DNA of 64,000 bases from Owenia fusiformis (lineage: Eukaryota > Annelida > Polychaeta > Sabellida > Oweniidae): positions 26,475,985-26,539,984 of the forward strand of contig CAIIXF020000004.1 in the NCBI GenBank assembly GCA_903813345.2, in the 5' to 3' direction. Of this stretch, positions 45,001 to 57,389 are shown in pieces (position 1 is the first letter of the stretch; every line of letters starts with the position of its first letter). The position numbers and the translations under genes are program-made. The notes under the pieces were generated by a model that was given only the letters and a program-made list of their open reading frames with translations, did not search any database and was not told the origin of the DNA.

Positions 45001-45439
45001 TACTTTTATAGGCTTGGTGACGTCATCACTTTACGAACAGGATTTCAATGCTAAATAACAAGTTATTGACGCCATATCCCGCTTTAATATTGCTCACACA
45101 ACAAGATAATAATTGGAACTTAATAAATCTAACAGTAATTGATCGCTACTTACTCTAGTTTTACTTCGGTTCGATGGAATAAGAAGCAGGAAGTAAATTC
45201 CAAAAAGTGACCTCCATTTAAAGTACCCGATCGACTACCCGATCAACATTAATTAAATCCCAATTCGAAGTCATGAAAACGTTATTTCACCCCTGTAACT
45301 ACAACTAAAGTACTGCAAACATTGCTACACGTTACGATCTCAATGATCTCACATGTGAACCACAAATCAAGTGTAATAAATGTATAATAACGAGTACACA
45401 TCACTAAATCAAAAATAAAAAATTCAAAATTTTGTTACA
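42080..45439 (-). repeat. LTR (5' LTR of the element), 3.36 kb
   Basis: A direct copy of 34687-38693, nearly identical outside repeat-number changes (for example TGTTTTCCCTC at 42746 against TGTTCTCCCTC). It lacks several minisatellite units and about 40 bp near 44918. As the 5' LTR it should carry the promoter; no core promoter was recognised. Confidence 0.93.
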
Positions 45440-45545
45440 ATACGAATTCAGCATTCATTCTCATCAGTAAATTAATTAACCACTGTAACAATTGTTGTCA
45501 AGGTCTTTTCCTCAGTTAGAACTACAACTTTTGACACTGGTTATT

Positions 45546-46512
45546 ATCCCATCGAACGAAGTTCGGAGGGATATAGGGAACGCCCCCGTCCGTCCGTACG
45601 TACGTCTGTCCGTCCGGGCGGGCAATAACTCAAATACCGTCGGCCCGATTTTGTTCATATTTTGTTATGTACACATATACCCTATGGGGGTAGAAGTTCT
45701 GCTCGAAAGCCGATTTCCAAAATGGCCGCTCATTTCAAAATGGCGGACATTTTAGTGCCGATTTTACAGTAATTTAGGTGCAATATGTAAAACTGTAATA
45801 GCAATATGTTTTAAATGTAAAAAAATTATAAAGGACATTAATATTGCTACAAATGTAGATATTAAAGAAGCTCATGGCAGCCATCTTGAAAAATGGCGTC
45901 CTTTACTCGTCATTTTACGATTTTTGCTGTTACTCAAAAAATAGTGGAGCGATTTTGTTCATATTTGGTATGTGAATACTATAAGCATTGCACACTGTCT
46001 AAAGACACTTTTGGTAGAAGGTGGCCATTTTGAAAAATGGCCGCCATTTTAACGTATTTTACTATAACTCGAAAAGTAGTGGAGCGATTTTGTTCATATT
46101 TGGTATGTGAATACTATAAGCATGGCACACTGTCCTATGACATTTTTGTGAGAAGGCGGCCATTTTGAAAAAAAATTTGAAAAATGGCCACCATTTTAAC
46201 GTATTTTACTATAACTCGAAAAGTAGTGGAGCGATTTTGTTCATATTTGATATGTGAATACTGTAAGCATGGCACATTGTCTAATAAAACTTTGGGGAGT
46301 AGTCGGCCATTTTTATGTGTGTTATTTTACAAGTACGTGTGCGATTTTTCAAAAATTTTAGAGGTGGCTACTTAAAAGCATATTATTTCTTCTGATGACA
46401 CCTTGGCAAGTGAGCAACCATTTTGAAAATGGTGGCCTTTCTGGTGTGTTGTTTTATGATATTTGCTATTCGTTTGTAAAAATGCCAGCTATCTCTGTTC
46501 GATGGGATTCGC
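45546..46512. repeat. CCGTCCGTACG repeat with roughly 140-bp modules
   Basis: CCATCGAACGAAGTTCGG, a GTCCGTCCGTACGTACG run and AACTCAAA lead into tandem modules. Each contains GCGATTTTGTTCATATTTGG (at about 45950, 46086 and 46233; a variant at 45646) and AAAATGGCCGCCATTTT. The right end TTCGATGGGATTCG mirrors the left ATCCCATCGAACG. It is an interspersed element, non-coding. Confidence 0.65.
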
Positions 46513-46599
46513 TACGCTTTGGCGTTGCCGTTGTTCTGGTTGTTATTGTTTTGTGGTGTGGGCTAACGCTCGCTGGTCAAATCCGTCAAGGGGGGGGGG

Positions 46600-46930
46600 G
46601 GGAAGTGTATATGTGTGTGATATATACACATATGCGTGACATAAACGGCAATCGCGTGCAAAGGCCAAACGGAATGCATTCGCTTTTTTTCGCCGTTCGG
46701 TTTTTTACCGTATCGGCATTTCACAAAAAAACGATTTTTAAAAAATTCAAAAAAATGCGTGATTTGCGTGATATTTGATCATGCATGCTAAATTGATGCG
46801 TGATTTATATTTTTCCAGCAAATGCGTGACAATCACGCCTAATGCGTGAGGGTTGACAGGGCAGCTATAACAGATAGCAGGTGCTGACATTTTGCATGTT
46901 AAATGCCTTGTTTTTATAAGTATATGTGGT
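46600..46930. repeat. TGCGTGA-rich repeat plus dispersed repeat copy
   Basis: ATGCGTGACATAAACGGCAA, then GCGTGATTTGCGTGATA and ATGCGTGACAATCACGC, occur within 250 bp. From 46862 follows an inverted copy of the repeat seen at 3450 and 14545. Confidence 0.5.
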
Positions 46931-47120
46931 CATAACAATTTTTGCTTCATGTGGAATTGCCCAGTTATCAATCTATCCATCCATACGTCATTTGCCCAAG
47001 CTACTTCTTTTGACTCATTTTAGAATGATCAGCTTTTTTACAATATTTGAACAATGAATATTATTTTAATGGTCCTTTATAACAAGTCACTGCTAGAGCT
47101 TAGATGTAGTAACTAACATC

Positions 47121-47185
47121 TTTGGCTTGAGTTGTAGAGAGTCTATGGAGCAGAAGGTCCTGGGTTCAATTCCCATACAGGGCAT
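47121..47185 (+). repeat. tRNA-like SINE head or tRNA pseudogene
   Basis: TTGGCTTGAGTTGTAGAGAG resembles a pol III A box, and GGGTTCAATTCCC is a near-consensus B box about 40 nt downstream. The spacing is tRNA-like but the acceptor stem does not pair, so it is not a functional tRNA. Confidence 0.5.
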
Positions 47186-47336
47186 ATAATTTAGCACACT
47201 CCCTTTCTAGTATCTGGATCATTACACTATAGCTTCAGACGATCGGCCCAGTGGCATTACATAACAAATCATCATGTGACCAGCGAATGGTGCCATTTTT
47301 ATTACTGCTATTGCTGATATATTTTTTATATTTCAG

Positions 47337-49205
47337 GTAAAATCTGTGAGTCTATACACACAGGGCCTAAATGTTGCTCAACATTTCGTGACGATCTCAT
47401 GACATATACTGGTGGTTCAGTAGACCTCACTATAGATGGCAGCAGTAAAATTGCGACAATCATGCTCAACTACCCAGAAAAAATGAATGCACTCTCAGGT
47501 ACAACATTTGGGTTTTTACGAAATGGTTTGCTACAGTAAAACCTGTCTAATCTGAGCTCCACTAGGATTATCACATGTTTCTAAAATATATCTGACTTAT
47601 GAGAAAAAGTGTTCACATTGAGAGGTGTTCAGATTAAAGCGGTGTTCGAATACAGGTTTATCAATATTGAAATCTAAATCAGTATTTTTATCAATTAAAG
47701 GTGCAATGATTAATGCAGGGGGGCTATTCAATAATCATCAACCAGTGTCAAAATTATTTAAGTTTGGATATTTCATCAAGACTAACATATATTTTTATCA
47801 TCTACAAAGAAACCCCATGGATGCACATTATTTCAGCTGATAGTTGGACTCCCTTTATAGAAGCTTTGAAATGAATTTACACTTCTTAATGCTGAAATTG
47901 ATAGTTTATCCATACATTTTAAGAAAATAGGTATGTCAAAGACGATGTTAAGCCAAATATTGACCTGATAGCTCAGAAAAAAAAAATTTCGAATTTTCTC
48001 ACTACAGTCCTTGTTGCCCCTTTAATAAGAAATTTTACAGAAAATAAGAAAACATATCATATGAATGTATGACCTCAGCTAACTTATGCATTCTATTAGT
48101 GTTTGAAAATTATCATAAGTTTTTGACCGATATAAAGATGGCAGCAGTGATTGAATAACACTTTCTATAAATAAACAGAGATTGATTGGGCTGCCCTCTT
48201 TATTTAAAAATTATTTCTATTATCTTTTAGTCATGATAATTATATAAAGAGCCTCACTCGTCTGCTTAAATGGCAATTTCTTTAAGTAATTGCAAAATAT
48301 TGCTTGTTTTTTCATAAATAACATAACTAAAAAGATAGTGGGAAGTTCTACCATATAATTTATACTGTACTTCTACTAATTTGGCAGGCGTTTTAATTTA
48401 AATTAAAAGGCCGCCATATTCCCATGTAATTTTAGTACCATTTATAAATTAGTACCATTAGTACATATATAGTTATACTGCATATGACTTCTGCTCACTG
48501 TGCCCTTGAGTTGTGCATCATCTTCTTTCAGGAAAGATGATGGTGAACCTATATGATATAGTATCTGAACTTGAAGGCTGGACTGAGGGTAAAGGGGTCT
48601 TGATGTATGGATCCAACGGGTCATTCTGCTCAGGTGGGGATCTAGAAACAGTCAGTAAAATACTGGATCCTGAACTAGGTGGACAAATGCGCGACTTTAT
48701 GCAAGACGTTACAAGAAGATTACATAACCTTCCTTTAGTCAGTTTAGCCCTTGTACAGGGCAAGGCATTAGGGGGTGGAGCTGAACTGACTACTGCATGC
48801 GATTTTAGGCTGATGACGGAAAGTGCATGTATAGGATTTGTACAAATCAAAATGGGCGTGTCACCAGGATGGGGTGGAGGTTCAAGAATTGTGAATTTAA
48901 TTGGTCGGAAAACTGCTTTAGATTTATTAACATCAGGACGTTTAGTACTAGCAGATGAAGCAAAAGATTTACAACTAAGTGACGGTACTTTACCTGAAAA
49001 TGATGCTTTATTGAAAGCCTATGATTGGTTAGAACGAAGAACAATTGGATCTGTAGCTGCTATACATGCAGTAAAATCAACAGTTATTATCGCAGAAAAT
49101 TCTAATATTGAGGAATCTTTGCGTCATGAACAGAAAGTGTTTAAGACAGTCTGGGGAAGTCCAGCTCAACAGGACGCACTGGGGAAAAACATCAAACATA
49201 AGTGA
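47337..49205 (+). CDS. ECHDC1: ethylmalonyl-CoA decarboxylase (ECHDC1), last two exons
   Basis: Exon 47337-47498 (KICESIHTGPKCC...YPEKMNALS) joins in phase 1 to exon 48532-49205, which ends at TGA. The crotonase fold is clear: FRDDLMTYTGGSVDL and MNALSGKMM, then ELEGWTEGKGVL, FCSGGDL, LVQGKALGGGAELTTACDFR (oxyanion-hole glycines), MGVSPGWGGGSR and TVWGSPA, matching ECHDC1 order and spacing. The enzyme decarboxylates ethylmalonyl-CoA (and methylmalonyl-CoA) formed by side reactions of acetyl-CoA carboxylase, a metabolite-repair role in the cytosol. The upstream exon(s) coding the first residues were not found and may lie left of the LTR retrotransposon. AATAAA occurs at 49722. Confidence 0.9.
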
Positions 49206-50690
49206 GGGTATCAACTACTGTTGGCCGCTTTAATTTGGCGAATTGATAAAAACTGCCCAAATTAAGTCTCCCCTAAATTTTTGAAAAAAATCCTGGGACC
49301 CTCACTGTGTCGGGATCACCTCATTATATCGACGCGTATTACACCGAAACCCATTATACCTACGCGCATTATACCGAAACCCATTATACCGCCGCGCATT
49401 GTGCCAAAAACCAACATAGGCCTACCAATGCGCGTTGTACTGAAATCTGTGCCAGTGGGACGGCACATTGCCTTAAAAACCATCAGTTTTATGACGTGCA
49501 CTTCTGTGTGGGACTATATCTTAACAGTGGGAATTTCAAGTTTTTGTCAGTGTAGACATAAAAAGTTGCGCTCCTCATACTCGCGCTTTTTTCAATATTT
49601 TCATTTGAAACTTGCAAGAACGGTGCTTTGAATCTAGCTCTATACTCTTTCAAAACGTCAATTAGACACATGATTATGTACATGTATGATAGTCCACAGT
49701 ATCATTATATAGGCATAGAATAATAAAAGCGGAGCCTGAAAAGTCAAATATGGTGCTATGTTGAAAAGCCAAGAGAAATTCTACTGTATCAGCATATAAA
49801 ATAGATAGTTTATATATTACTTTATCATACACCTTCGTTCAAATTATACATGATTTTTTCACTGAACAGACAAGTCTTGAAAATTAAAAATTCATTTTTA
49901 TTTACTTCCACAATATTTCAACTTTAAACTTTTATGAGACTGGATGTTAATCTGTCTTTTATATATTCATTATCAATTAAGAGTTTATTGGGCAAAGACG
50001 TATTTTCAGATAAAGGTTAATTTAAAATCTTTAAACATCTTACATCTCAGTTGCGGCTAGAAATTTTTTAACTGATGCTAGGCGTTTCGGATTGAGGGGT
50101 CGTCTCAACAAACTTAATTCCAGTAAACCATCAATTTCTGTATTTCATAGAGGATAAAGTCATAATTCTATTATTTATGTTTGATTATGGTAAACCCTGT
50201 ACTTCATAAAATATATTTAACTGTGGTAAATTCTGTATTCAATGAAGTAAACATTTATTTATACTGTATTGTTTCATTGGTAGAAATAAATAATTGTGCT
50301 ATTAAATATAAAATTTCACATTTCTTATTGAACTTGATAATTACTGTATTTTCGATCTTGTGCTGATGGGGGCAAAAAATTGTTGTCATGGAGAGAGAGC
50401 AAGATATGTTGTCATGGAGATAGTAAGAAACGCATTCATTTGTTTTACTTTCTTTCCAAATCCAAGTGTGATTTTTATCAATGTGTGCCTCAATGATCCC
50501 ATTTATTCTGAAGTTATTTCATTTTCTAACCATTTCACAAACATTTCTTTTCATATACTGTAATACATCTAAATTGGCATCATTTCCATGTTTAAATTGC
50601 TTGTACAGTTTTTAGCTACTGATATTATCTCTATCATCAGTTTTCATTCCAGTTTAAAATCACTGGTACACACCTTGTTACGCTGAGACG
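49206..50690. other. ECHDC1 3' flank, short repeats, no gene
   Basis: At 49320-49440 a CATTATACCGAAACC / TACGCGCATT unit of about 32 bp repeats about three times with decay. The rest is AT-rich with no recognised gene. Confidence 0.5.
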
Positions 50691-50975
50691 TCAGCGTAAC
50701 AAGATGGAAGAACTTCCGGGCTTCGTTTTCTGTAAGATGTGACAATATTCATGAAGATCGTCAACGTAACAAAAAGGAGGGACTAAATATGTGAATTGCG
50801 TCTTCGTTAATATACCAAACATTGAACCGCCTGCATATTCTCAAACTAGACTATATTCCTTAACTTTGAGCCTAATTATTGTCCACAACTTGACTCATAA
50901 GTGATGTAGAAACGAGAAATAAAAATATCTTACCGAAAACGAAGCCCGGAAGTTCTTCTATCTTGTTACGCTGAC
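50691..50975. mobile_element. MITE with 43-bp inverted ends and terminal hairpin
   Basis: TCAGCGTAACAAGATGGAAG on the left continues through AACTTCCGGGCTTCGTTTTC; the right end is its reverse complement with one change. Immediately left, CTTGTTACGCTGA forms a perfect hairpin with TCAGCGTAACAAG, so one tip is duplicated in inverted form. Non-coding. Confidence 0.7.
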
Positions 50976-51699
50976 GAATGTCATATACGTATGTATGTCT
51001 AGGTGAGTACCAGTGAAAATGGTGCTCATAAACTAAGTCCAATATTCAGCGTCCCTTTAATATCTATTTAGGGACAAATCAATACTACATGTAGGCTTAG
51101 CGGGTCATCTGATTCTCAATTTGATTTTGATTTGAATTGATTCTCAATTGGGACCCATAGGGACTTTGCCCCACTGTTCTTGTTTGAGTTTAAGTCAATT
51201 TTTCTAATTGGTACAAAAATTAAGCTACCCACGAATGTTGTTTTTCCTCCGGGGCCTTGCAATAACTAACGAAAACGATGGTGTGGACATTTTTGGATTA
51301 TTTTCGGTGTTTCCCTTTGTTGCTACCTCATTTCTCAAAGTATCCATGCCAATATCTTGACTCTGTTGAAAGCCCATGGTCCAATCAACCGTACCTCCTT
51401 ATCTTATGATGACCGCACAAAATGATAGAGCGTGTGAACCGACTGTGCCAAATGCTACGGATATTGCAGCTATGAGTGTTGTGTTTTCAAGTGTTATTTT
51501 ATATATGTCCGACAAATCGAATTATGGTTTTGATACTATCTAGATGTATTTAATAGTATCTAGATGTCTCCTGCATTCATTTGACCAATAAAAATCAGCA
51601 TGCCTGGGAAGTATGAATAAAGTATGTAAATTAATGAATTAAAGCGTCAAATTAAGAAGCAAAAGTCTTTTCTGGGTCACTGCGAATGGCATGATTTCC
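50976..51699. other. no gene seen
   Basis: Non-coding spacer. ATCTAGATGT is directly repeated near 51538 and 51558. Confidence 0.35.
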
Positions 51700-52035
51700 T
51701 CGAGTCGCTTCAGTTGCAAGGCAACCATACTGGGACCGATTCGCGTCGTTCCACTACTGCCCTTGGTGGGGGCCCGCTACCATACTATATGACTCCCGGA
51801 GTTTACTAAAGCACGTTAGTGGAGGAACCAACCACAGTCTCACAATCTGTCTCCGGCAAGAGCGGCCAGAGAACCAACCCATGCCAAGGGCCGGTAAACG
51901 GTTGGACCTTCGGACCGGGTGTCCGTAGTGACAATGATCAACAACTCCGTACCTGGGGCTCGAACGCGGGACCTCCGTATCCCACGACGTTCAACCGCAA
52001 AGTAGCCTCAGTCTACGCCACTAGGCTACCATGCT
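51700..52035 (-). repeat. tRNA-derived SINE
   Basis: On the - strand, GGTAGCCTAGTGGCGTAGA (A box) at about 52031 and GCGTTCGAGCCCC (B box) at about 51965 have tRNA spacing. A GC-rich body follows leftwards to about 51700 and contrasts with the AT-rich surroundings. No tail or target duplication was defined. Confidence 0.65.
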
Positions 52036-54690
52036 TAGGTGTCAAAACTGCTAAAAATAATGTAGTTGTTACAATTATTTGCTTAGATAAACATGATATT
52101 ACATTTCTTAATTGATTAATCTGATTTAGTTGGAATTGAATTTCCACCAACGATCAAGGAAATGCAATCAACAACTCTTGAAAATGTGAACGGGAGTCGT
52201 AAAGACAGAAAGTACAAGAATCGTGATCAATGTAAGAGTATAATATTTAAGACACATATTTGAATATTTGGAAGAAAAAACATTCCAAAATGAAGAAGAA
52301 TCATTTAGAACATTTGATCTGTTGCCTATATATCAATTGCGTCTCAAATGAATGAAATAAAAGGTATCGTGGGCCACTAAAGCCGATGAGTGAAAACATT
52401 TATAATTGACACATCTAGATCGCTCAATATAACGGTAAGTGAATAAGTTTGTGTAGATACGTCGAGGAAAATAAGCTATTTCGACGCTTGAAATAATCTG
52501 ATTACGCTTATTAATAATTACGCGTGGCTATTAAACACAAGTGTTGTGTAGAACAAAAACAAGAAAACTGAACGACCTGTCATTAAGTAACTACTGTAGT
52601 TCGGTTTAATTTCAAAGTGTAAGTGTAATTTCAAAGATATTGCGCATGTTCAAAAACACAACATTTATATTCTAGGCTATCCATATTTTTTTCAGATATC
52701 TCTAATTCATATTACAGGGAAAACATAATCATGTTTCCGAAAATAATTTACACTCGCTACTCAAAATTAAATGAGGCACGGACACAAGTACAGAGAATAG
52801 CCTAGTGAAGGCATCTATCTAATAGTGGCTTTTCCATATAGCTTTGAATAATGAGATTTTAGGAGATCTGGGGCCTCATCACCTGCTCGTCGCAACGCAG
52901 ATTCGCAAGTGCACCGCAACGCAACGCAAGTTTTGGCGAATCGCAATCAGGATTTGTATCATCCGCTCGGCGCAACGCAACGCAATCGCAAATGGGAAGA
53001 TGTTTCAATCGCAACTGACCAAAAAGCTGCGACAGCTCTTACCCTGCCGCAAATCAATCGCCAATATTACCCATCTTTAAGACAATTGTTATCTATTTTA
53101 AATGTGTCAATCTAGGAGTTTCTTTATTGATTGCGTAAGTATGTTCTTTTCTTAAGGCGACTGTGTAATAAAAAGTTAGATTATGTTTTTCGAAAGTGCT
53201 TAAATCAAAGGAATCGTAAATGATATGAGGAGCGTTTAAAACCTTCGAATTTTATAATTAAATCCAAATTCTGATCGCAAATCCAAAAAAACGAAACGCT
53301 ACATTCATTCAGGTGTAAAAGGGTAGGTGGTCCTATCAAATTTTTGTCCTACTCTCTATTGATTTACATGGTGACCTAATCACAATTATTTTCCTTATTA
53401 TTTATACACAGTCAGGGCCAGTAAGGGCCGTAAGGAAAGGGGGCCATAATCCCGAGGGGACCATAATTTCTTTTACACCGGCATCGCTAAAAATGGGCAC
53501 AACTTTGAGGTTCTTTGCAACAGGCAACTTAAAAATAGGGACTTATTTGGAATAACCCAAGCATCTGTCTCGAGTTGGTGGGAGAGGTGTCAACTATTAT
53601 GTGAAGGTACAGTATATTTTCGATATGCACCGACTGAACAGTGAATCAAGGTATTTCTCTTTCAAGGCATTAAAAGATACTAATCTAGTATAAAGTAGAG
53701 TAAATACTAGTGTAGATAACATCCAGGAGTTTCACTTAATGATACCCTTGGCAAAGGACAACTTGAATGTATAATTTCCCTCGAAATAAACGTCCATGGG
53801 GGTATTTTGAAATGAAATGAGAAATTATATTGACCCACCATTGAACGAAAATCGATATTTGTTAATTGGGGGTTTCGATGGCATGGAAATCATTTTAACA
53901 TATACGTTCATATTGGAATTTTACTGGAAAGGTGCAAACGATCCTTCACTTCCCAACTTCACATTTCCTAAAGCGACAACGTCCACTGGCATGTAGCGAT
54001 TATAGCGGTCCTGTCTTGGCTTATTGAATTGTTACGAAGTTACGTATGCGGTGCGGAAGTTAGAGAGCAAATGACCATCATTTCAATGTAATAGTTTATG
54101 CAGGAAAATTGAGATTAGGCCATTGGAGTATTTGTTTCATGCATTTGTAAAACATTACCCACTCAAAGGTCATACTTATCGTTAAACCAATAACTCAAAT
54201 ATATGCCCTTGTACACCGATCACCTGTTGAAATTAATACAGGCCGATTTCAACAAATGTAAACGGCGATATATTTAAAATCGTATTCAAGCATGACCACG
54301 TCCAAACTTCTTTTGTTTTCTTTACAACTAAGCTATGACTGCAGTCTATTCAGTGTTGCGTATCGAACCTTGTTTATTATAAAAATAGTGCAACAACAAG
54401 CAGAATTCACACATTTACCTTACACTTATTCTCAACTGAAGACATTGAATTTATCTCTTAGGTTTTACATTATAAATATCTTAAGATGCAGAATACGAAA
54501 ATAGAGGCTTAGGCCCAACTTTGTATGAATTTTATGAGAATAGTCTGATTTTAGAGAAATGAAAAGAAAAATGTCCACACCCTACACAAAATATTTATGG
54601 TTCCCCGGGAATACGTATGTGCTGCTTGTATATTAGAATCGTATTCCAGTTACAGAAAGAAGTACATATCATGGTAAACTATATACAACA
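52036..54690. other. no gene in 2.6 kb; CGCAACGCAA repeats
   Basis: At 52888-53010 GCAACGCAA words cluster (CGTCGCAACGCAGATTCGCAA, GCACCGCAACGCAACGCAA with variants), probably a small MITE. A GGGCCAGTAAGGGCC motif lies at 53414. Nothing coding was recognised. Confidence 0.5.
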
Positions 54691-54833
54691 GTTATGCACT
54701 TGGAGGTTTTGGATACAGGGAATATCCCGAGGGATATATAATATATCTTCCCTTGGTCCCTTCGGTCCCTCGGGAAGATATATTGTATATCCCTCGGGAT
54801 ATTCCCTGTATCCAAAACCTCCAATTGCATAAC
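54691..54833. repeat. 143-bp near-perfect palindrome
   Basis: GTTATGCACTTGGAGGTTTT opens and AAAACCTCCAATTGCATAAC closes it. Between them GGATACAGGGAATATCCC and GAGGGATAT pair with their mirror blocks around GGTCCCTTCGGTCCC. A diverged copy of the same design is at 58758-58896. Confidence 0.85.
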
Positions 54834-54897
54834 CCCTATATATTGGCCAAGGGATAATCCCAATATCCTGAACCGCGGCCCAAACAAAAATGAATTC

Positions 54898-57222
54898 AAG
54901 TTTACATCCAGTTTACACTTAATTTACACCAGACCTTGGTGTATACTTCGATGTTAACTTTACCTCAAGTAAATAGGTATTTACCAGCAGAAAGTAAACA
55001 CTGATTTACTAGGTGTAAACTTGACTTTGAATTTGTTAAAAGTGAAAACTCGATGTAAATTAGACTCAGAAAAAATCAAATATTGGTCAAAGTGTAAACT
55101 AAATGTATACTTGACTGAATCCTAATTCCAAAACGAGGCTCATGCAGCCTCCCTTTCAATCAAAGCTGGCTTAGCCATTTTGGTTTTGGTAAGTCTTCAC
55201 AAAATCCTATAACATCGGCCCTGATACAGTTTTACTTTTTTTGATTTTGGTGTCAACTTTACCATTAGGTATTAGTTGTGCATTTGTTCCAGTTTCATCA
55301 TCATTGTTCATTTAGTTATCCATTTTCTTAAGCTTCAAATTCAAAGGTATGGGGATTCTCTAGATTTTTCACCCTTTTCTCTGATTCTTTGAAAAAATTA
55401 TTTTTATTTTAAAAAATTCTTGGGCCAAAGGTCATGATAAGATTGTTATCTATTTAAAGACATCAAAGATATATCTTTTCCAACTGTTATATAACTGGAA
55501 AATGACTAATTGGTCAAGGGTCACTACAGGGCCATACATTACAAGTGAACTTTCTTCTTAGTATTTCTTCTGAAAGTACAAGATATCTAACATCTATAAT
55601 TACATTTTGTAGTGTTCGTTAATAAAAATGTATGGAGAAAAAACTTTAAAAACATTTTCAATTATATCAAATATAAGTGTAAGTTGGCACATTGGATCAG
55701 TTTCTGAGTCTGCGAATAAATTATTTGGGATTAGTTATAAAATTATGTCTGAATGTAAACTTTCAAATCCTGCATCAAATATCTGAATGGTCTCTAACTT
55801 TCTAGTTAACTTAACCTTTTATCCTGTATCAGTATGTGGACAATAGTAAACATTGTGATTCAAGCTGCACTTAAAACAAGCAGTATCTTACTGGTGGCTA
55901 TATAAACTTATTGACCCCAGGTCATTTTGGTGATTAAATAGCTGACCAACATCAAGCCAAATATTTTAAACAAAATAGCCAATATTCATCTTTATTTTCC
56001 ATTATTTATGTTGTTTTAAAAGACTGAAAAACTTCATACCAATGATAAATAAGATCTTACCTAAAAATCTGTTGATTTTCTGAATGAATGAGGAAACAGA
56101 AATGGTAGCTTTATGATGTTAAAATCATCGTATAAATGTGATGTTTTACATGTTGGTTCAATGGGGAACTGCTTTAGGCATAAGATTCTTTTCCTGAAAA
56201 TGGGCTAGACATCTATTGGCTGTTTATAGAGTATTTTCAACTATTAATATGGGTCAGTTTATTTGTATAGGTTTTACATAGAACATATACATTCATTAAC
56301 TCCTTGGAGACTGGCAACTTTTAAGAAAAATGAAGAAAATAAAAAAGTTATTTGTAAAAGAATCTAGAAGCAAGAGAAGGAAGCAAGGCCCAATAAATTA
56401 TACAGACCCATATTTTACGGATTTTTTTCTTGAAAAAAATTGAATATGCAAAAAGTATCATTGTGACATCATAATTCAAGATGGCGGATTTTGGACTTTT
56501 TACAAAACAGAATTATTTTAGCATTTTTTGTTTAAAACTTCAATTTAAAAATCTGTGCAGAACTACTTGTATAGATCTTTAATGCTGATCATTCTGTGAT
56601 ATTTGTACTATAGCATAACTCCTACAACTACTTTTTAAAGTGCTTAGACAGAAAATGCCAGGAAAATCCCCATGGCGATTTAACATGGGATTTTTGTTTT
56701 TGCAATTTTTTTCGATTCGTTACGCTTTGGACCCCCTGTATCTTCATTAATATTATTCTCTGATCACAGTGCTTCAAAATTCAGAATATCTTTGCATTCT
56801 CTCCCCCTGCGAAAAGCAGTTAGCATTTCGCCAATTAAGGATTAGGTGAACTATGTGAACTAACTGTAAATTAAGTTTAAAATCTGACCAATCAGAATGT
56901 GCTCTTGATGTAAATTGGATATATACTAAAGTGTAAACTGAGTGTAAACTTAGGTGTAAATTAGCTCATTTGCATGTGAAATTGGTCACCTATTTACTGG
57001 GTGTAAAGTAAGTGTAAACTGAGTGTAAACTTAAGTGAAAACTAAGTGCGAACTGGATGTAAAGTAGATGTAAACTTAAGTGTAAAGTGGGTGTATACTA
57101 AGGTGTAAACTGAGTGTAAATTAAAGAGTAAATTAGCTCATTTGCATATGAAATTGGTCACCTATTTACTGGGTGTAAAGTAAGTATAAACTGAGTGTAA
57201 ATTGTAGGTGTAAAGCCTTTGT
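54898..57222. mobile_element. 2.3-kb element with GTGTAAAC-rich inverted ends
   Basis: The left 200 bp (AAGTTTACATCCAGTTTACA, CAAGTAAATAGGT) and the reverse complement of the right 350 bp (AATTTACACTCAGTTTATAC, CCAGTAAATAGGTGACC) are related. In the right arm a block of about 165 bp around GCTCATTTGCAT and ACTGGGTGTAAAGTAAGT is directly duplicated (about 56955 and 57119). The interior is AT-rich and non-coding. Class unknown. Confidence 0.55.
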
Positions 57223-57224
57223 AA

Positions 57225-57389
57225 ATTTTGATATGGGCGACTATAGGATAATATGTTTATCCCATACCAATCTTGGTCATCTGGTTCACATTCATTTGTT
57301 AAATCGTGGAGACATTTTAGAATATTCATGTCCAGTTTTGTTTTCTTGGCCGTGGGCGGATTTTCATGTTCTCTCAAATATTCCCATAT
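57225..57389 (-). CDS. possible exon remnant, family unknown
   Basis: The - strand frame from 57389 reads WEYLREHENPPTAKK, then an Asp/Leu segment and ECEPDDQDWYGINILSYSR. A basic patch followed by an acidic D-rich helix recalls the C termini of MADF/BESS or SANT-like proteins, but the match is weak. The frame runs on into the end of the repeat at 54898-57222, so it may be truncated by that insertion. No splice sites were assigned. Confidence 0.18.

Larger units (their letters stand above)
34687..45439 (-). mobile_element. pol-less LTR retrotransposon with giant LTRs, 10.75 kb
   Basis: Direct terminal repeats of 4007 and 3360 bp both begin TGTAACAG and end TTTTGTTACA. ATAC flanks the whole element (34683-34686, 45440-45443). 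A candidate primer-binding site at 42061-42078 and a purine tract at 38694-38704 set the coding direction to the - strand, agreeing with the internal frames. The internal 3386 bp encodes a coiled-coil ORF and a gag-protease ORF. The 435 bp left before the 3' LTR cannot hold reverse transcriptase, RNase H or integrase. The element is therefore non-autonomous for copying but may supply its own particle proteins. Superfamily cannot be assigned without pol. Confidence 0.93.

Noticed and set aside
45546-46512. Host coding region with frames of 63-127 residues
   Set aside because: The frames follow tandem modules with AAATGGCCGCCATTTT and are not conserved between modules.
47121-47185. Functional tRNA gene
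   Set aside because: Pol III boxes are present but no acceptor or anticodon stem pairs properly.
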